Shown here piece by piece: positions 14,577 through 15,724 of a stretch of DNA of 15,724 nucleotides (position 1 is its first letter; every line of letters starts with the position of its first letter). The position numbers and the translations under genes were made by a program. The DNA is taken from assembly GCA_019056875.1 (NCBI GenBank), contig DXJA01000513.1, positions 1 through 15,724 of the forward strand. Direction: 5' to 3'. The stretch comes from Candidatus Jordarchaeum madagascarense. GTDB taxonomy: Archaea > Asgardarchaeota > Jordiarchaeia > Jordiarchaeales > Jordiarchaeaceae. The notes beneath the pieces were generated by a model, which was not told where the DNA came from, searched no databases, and saw only the letters and a program-made list of their open reading frames with translations.

Positions 14577-14719
14577 TCATATCGCCTCACAGAACTCCCA
14601 AACAGAGCCCCTAAATTAATCTAAAAACATATTCTATCTTTAATTTAAGGTAAATCATAAAGTTAAAAGTTGCCGTTTATAATGATAGAATCATGTGTTA
14701 AATTAGCAAGAACCATGAG

Positions 14720-15559
14720 TTAGGGTGAAATTTCTTTTACATATTCTACATCAGTTTCATTTATTTTTACTGGGGGTTTTTTGAATTTTTTGTGTGTTTT
14801 CCATAAAACTTTTCTTGAAGGATAATCAGACTGTTTACCCATTTTGCATCTGGCAATGTGCTTTTTACTTATAGTTGCGAAAAAGTTAAGAGCGGGATCA
14901 AAGGAAACCCATCCCGCCTTGGGAATATAGGCTTCAGCCCAAGCATGGTTTTCAAATCGGTTACTATTTTCAACAACTAGGCCTACCACTCTTCTTGCGG
15001 GAATTCTGCAGGCTCGGCAGAGGGTTATGAAGAGGTCTGAGAATTCGTCACAGTCGCCTTCCCTAGTTTTGAATGCTGTCACGGCTCCTAGTCTTCCTTT
15101 CTGTTTTTCTCGGAAACTTATTCTGCCCTGAACCAGCCTGAAAATATTTATGAGAAGACTAATCAGGTTAGGGCTTGCGGGGATTAGTTGTTCAGCTAGG
15201 GTTTTAATGATTTTGTCTCTGGTTTCCCAATACTCTTTGGGTTTACAATACTCTTGGATTAAGCTCCCCGGATAGTCTTCTCTTTTAAATTCAGGTATTT
15301 TAAATCGCAAGTTCTGAGTAATAACCTTGAAACCTATTCTTGAAACAAATTTTTCTCTGGGCTCCAGACCCCCTATTTTGATATAGGCGTAGTGATTATT
15401 CTCTTCCATCTGCATGTGTCTAAATTGGGATAGAACCTTTTTGTCAATTACTATACGCTGGTGAGGACTCTCAGTAAACAGTACCCAACGCAAATTTCCT
15501 TCCGAAAATTTTATCCCCCCGATATTCTCAATCTCAGAATAGAGTCCTACCTCAAACAA
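14720..15559 (-). CDS. transglutaminase-like cysteine protease-fold protein
   Basis: 279 residues. The C-terminal half has a transglutaminase-like core with the triad Cys170 (REGDCDEFSDLF), His205 (ENHAWAEAY) and Asp221 (WVSFDPA), preceded by a helical segment. The first ~100 residues are beta-rich and not recognised. No signal peptide or membrane helix is visible, so it appears intracellular, whereas many relatives are secreted or membrane-bound. The start is TTG at 15559, since an in-frame TGA lies two codons upstream and no ATG fits; the ribosome site (GGGCGATGA) is modest. A TATA-like ATTAAATA lies near 15592-15602. Such archaeal proteins may hydrolyse peptide or amide bonds; the substrate is unknown. 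The final 40 residues are Lys-rich. Confidence 0.88.
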   Translation of the reverse strand: MFEVGLYSEIENIGGIKFSEGNLRWVLFTESPHQRIVIDKKVLSQFRHMQMEENNHYAYIKIGGLEPREKFVSRIGFKVITQNLRFKIPEFKREDYPGSLIQEYCKPKEYWETRDKIIKTLAEQLIPASPNLISLLINIFRLVQGRISFREKQKGRLGAVTAFKTREGDCDEFSDLFITLCRACRIPARRVVGLVVENSNRFENHAWAEAYIPKAGWVSFDPALNFFATISKKHIARCKMGKQSDYPSRKVLWKTHKKFKKPPVKINETDVEYVKEISP

Positions 15560-15724
15560 GCATCATCGCCCTGCACTAATCTTATCAAATTGTATTTAAT
15601 TAGAATAAAAGTAAATCTCATCTCTTTTTTATCTTTCTCAACTTTTCTAAATGCTAAAAATGATTGGATTTCTTCCTGTGTGTTTTCCAGATTTTGTTTC
15701 CATTTTAGGAAAACTTAATATAAC

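Noticed and set aside
14682..14694. ATGAT-AGA-ATCAT palindrome between the M20 peptidase and transglutaminase genes
   Set aside because: It lies just past the transglutaminase stop and far from the M20 start, in AT-rich DNA where short palindromes are common; no regulatory role can be argued.
1..15724. CRISPR array, rRNA, tRNA or an intact insertion sequence
   Set aside because: I saw no regularly spaced direct repeats, no rRNA or tRNA signatures and no transposase; the only tandem repeats are inside the TPR and secreted-protein genes.

Overview
The window looks archaeal. The evidence is a HerA–Mre11–Rad50 gene run plus NurA (the archaeal end-resection set), AT-rich TATA-like boxes upstream of genes, frequent TTG and GTG starts placed 6-9 nt after GG-rich Shine-Dalgarno sequences, T-rich ends without strong hairpins, and a sequon-rich secreted protein. 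The base composition is moderately AT-rich. I cannot fix the lineage from sequence alone; an uncultured Thermoproteota/Bathyarchaeia-type genome would fit but is a guess.

Layout. Positions 1-796 (minus) hold the N-terminal part of a secreted alpha/beta-hydrolase lipase that runs off the left edge. Positions 1154-5994 (minus) hold a tight operon, transcribed herA, then mre11, then rad50, with a 6-nt gap and a 4-nt overlap. Positions 6188-6419 hold a broken HEPN-domain gene. Positions 6512-7583 (minus) hold a winged-helix regulator overlapping a zincin metallopeptidase, with a palindrome in the promoter. Positions 7926-8142 hold two decayed copies facing each other: a broken copy of a small lysine-rich gene (plus) and the first 21 codons of a second herA (minus), still with promoter and ribosome site. 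Positions 8313-9167 (minus) hold a small membrane protein (possibly frameshifted), a TPR protein and a small helical protein. Positions 9307-9432 (plus) hold the intact lysine-rich 41-residue gene, convergent with nurA at 9479-10603 (minus). Positions 10724-10948 hold a C-terminal remnant of an isoprenylcysteine-methyltransferase-like protein. Positions 11047-11298 (plus) hold a small zinc-site protein. After a 475-nt AT-rich gap with a GC-richer structured patch come a seven-repeat secreted membrane-anchored protein (11774-13213, plus), an M20 peptidase (13278-14576, minus) and a transglutaminase-like protein (14720-15559, minus).

How the genes work together. HerA (hexameric translocase) and NurA (nuclease) act with Mre11–Rad50 to resect DNA double-strand breaks. 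Here nurA lies on the same strand but about 3.5 kb upstream of herA, with accessory and decayed genes between them. The herA remnant inside that stretch differs from the working herA mostly at silent positions, so a second functional herA probably existed before it was lost. The lysine-rich gene occurs once intact beside nurA and once broken beside the herA remnant. That repeated association, the regulator–protease pair and the HEPN remnant are the most unusual parts of the window.
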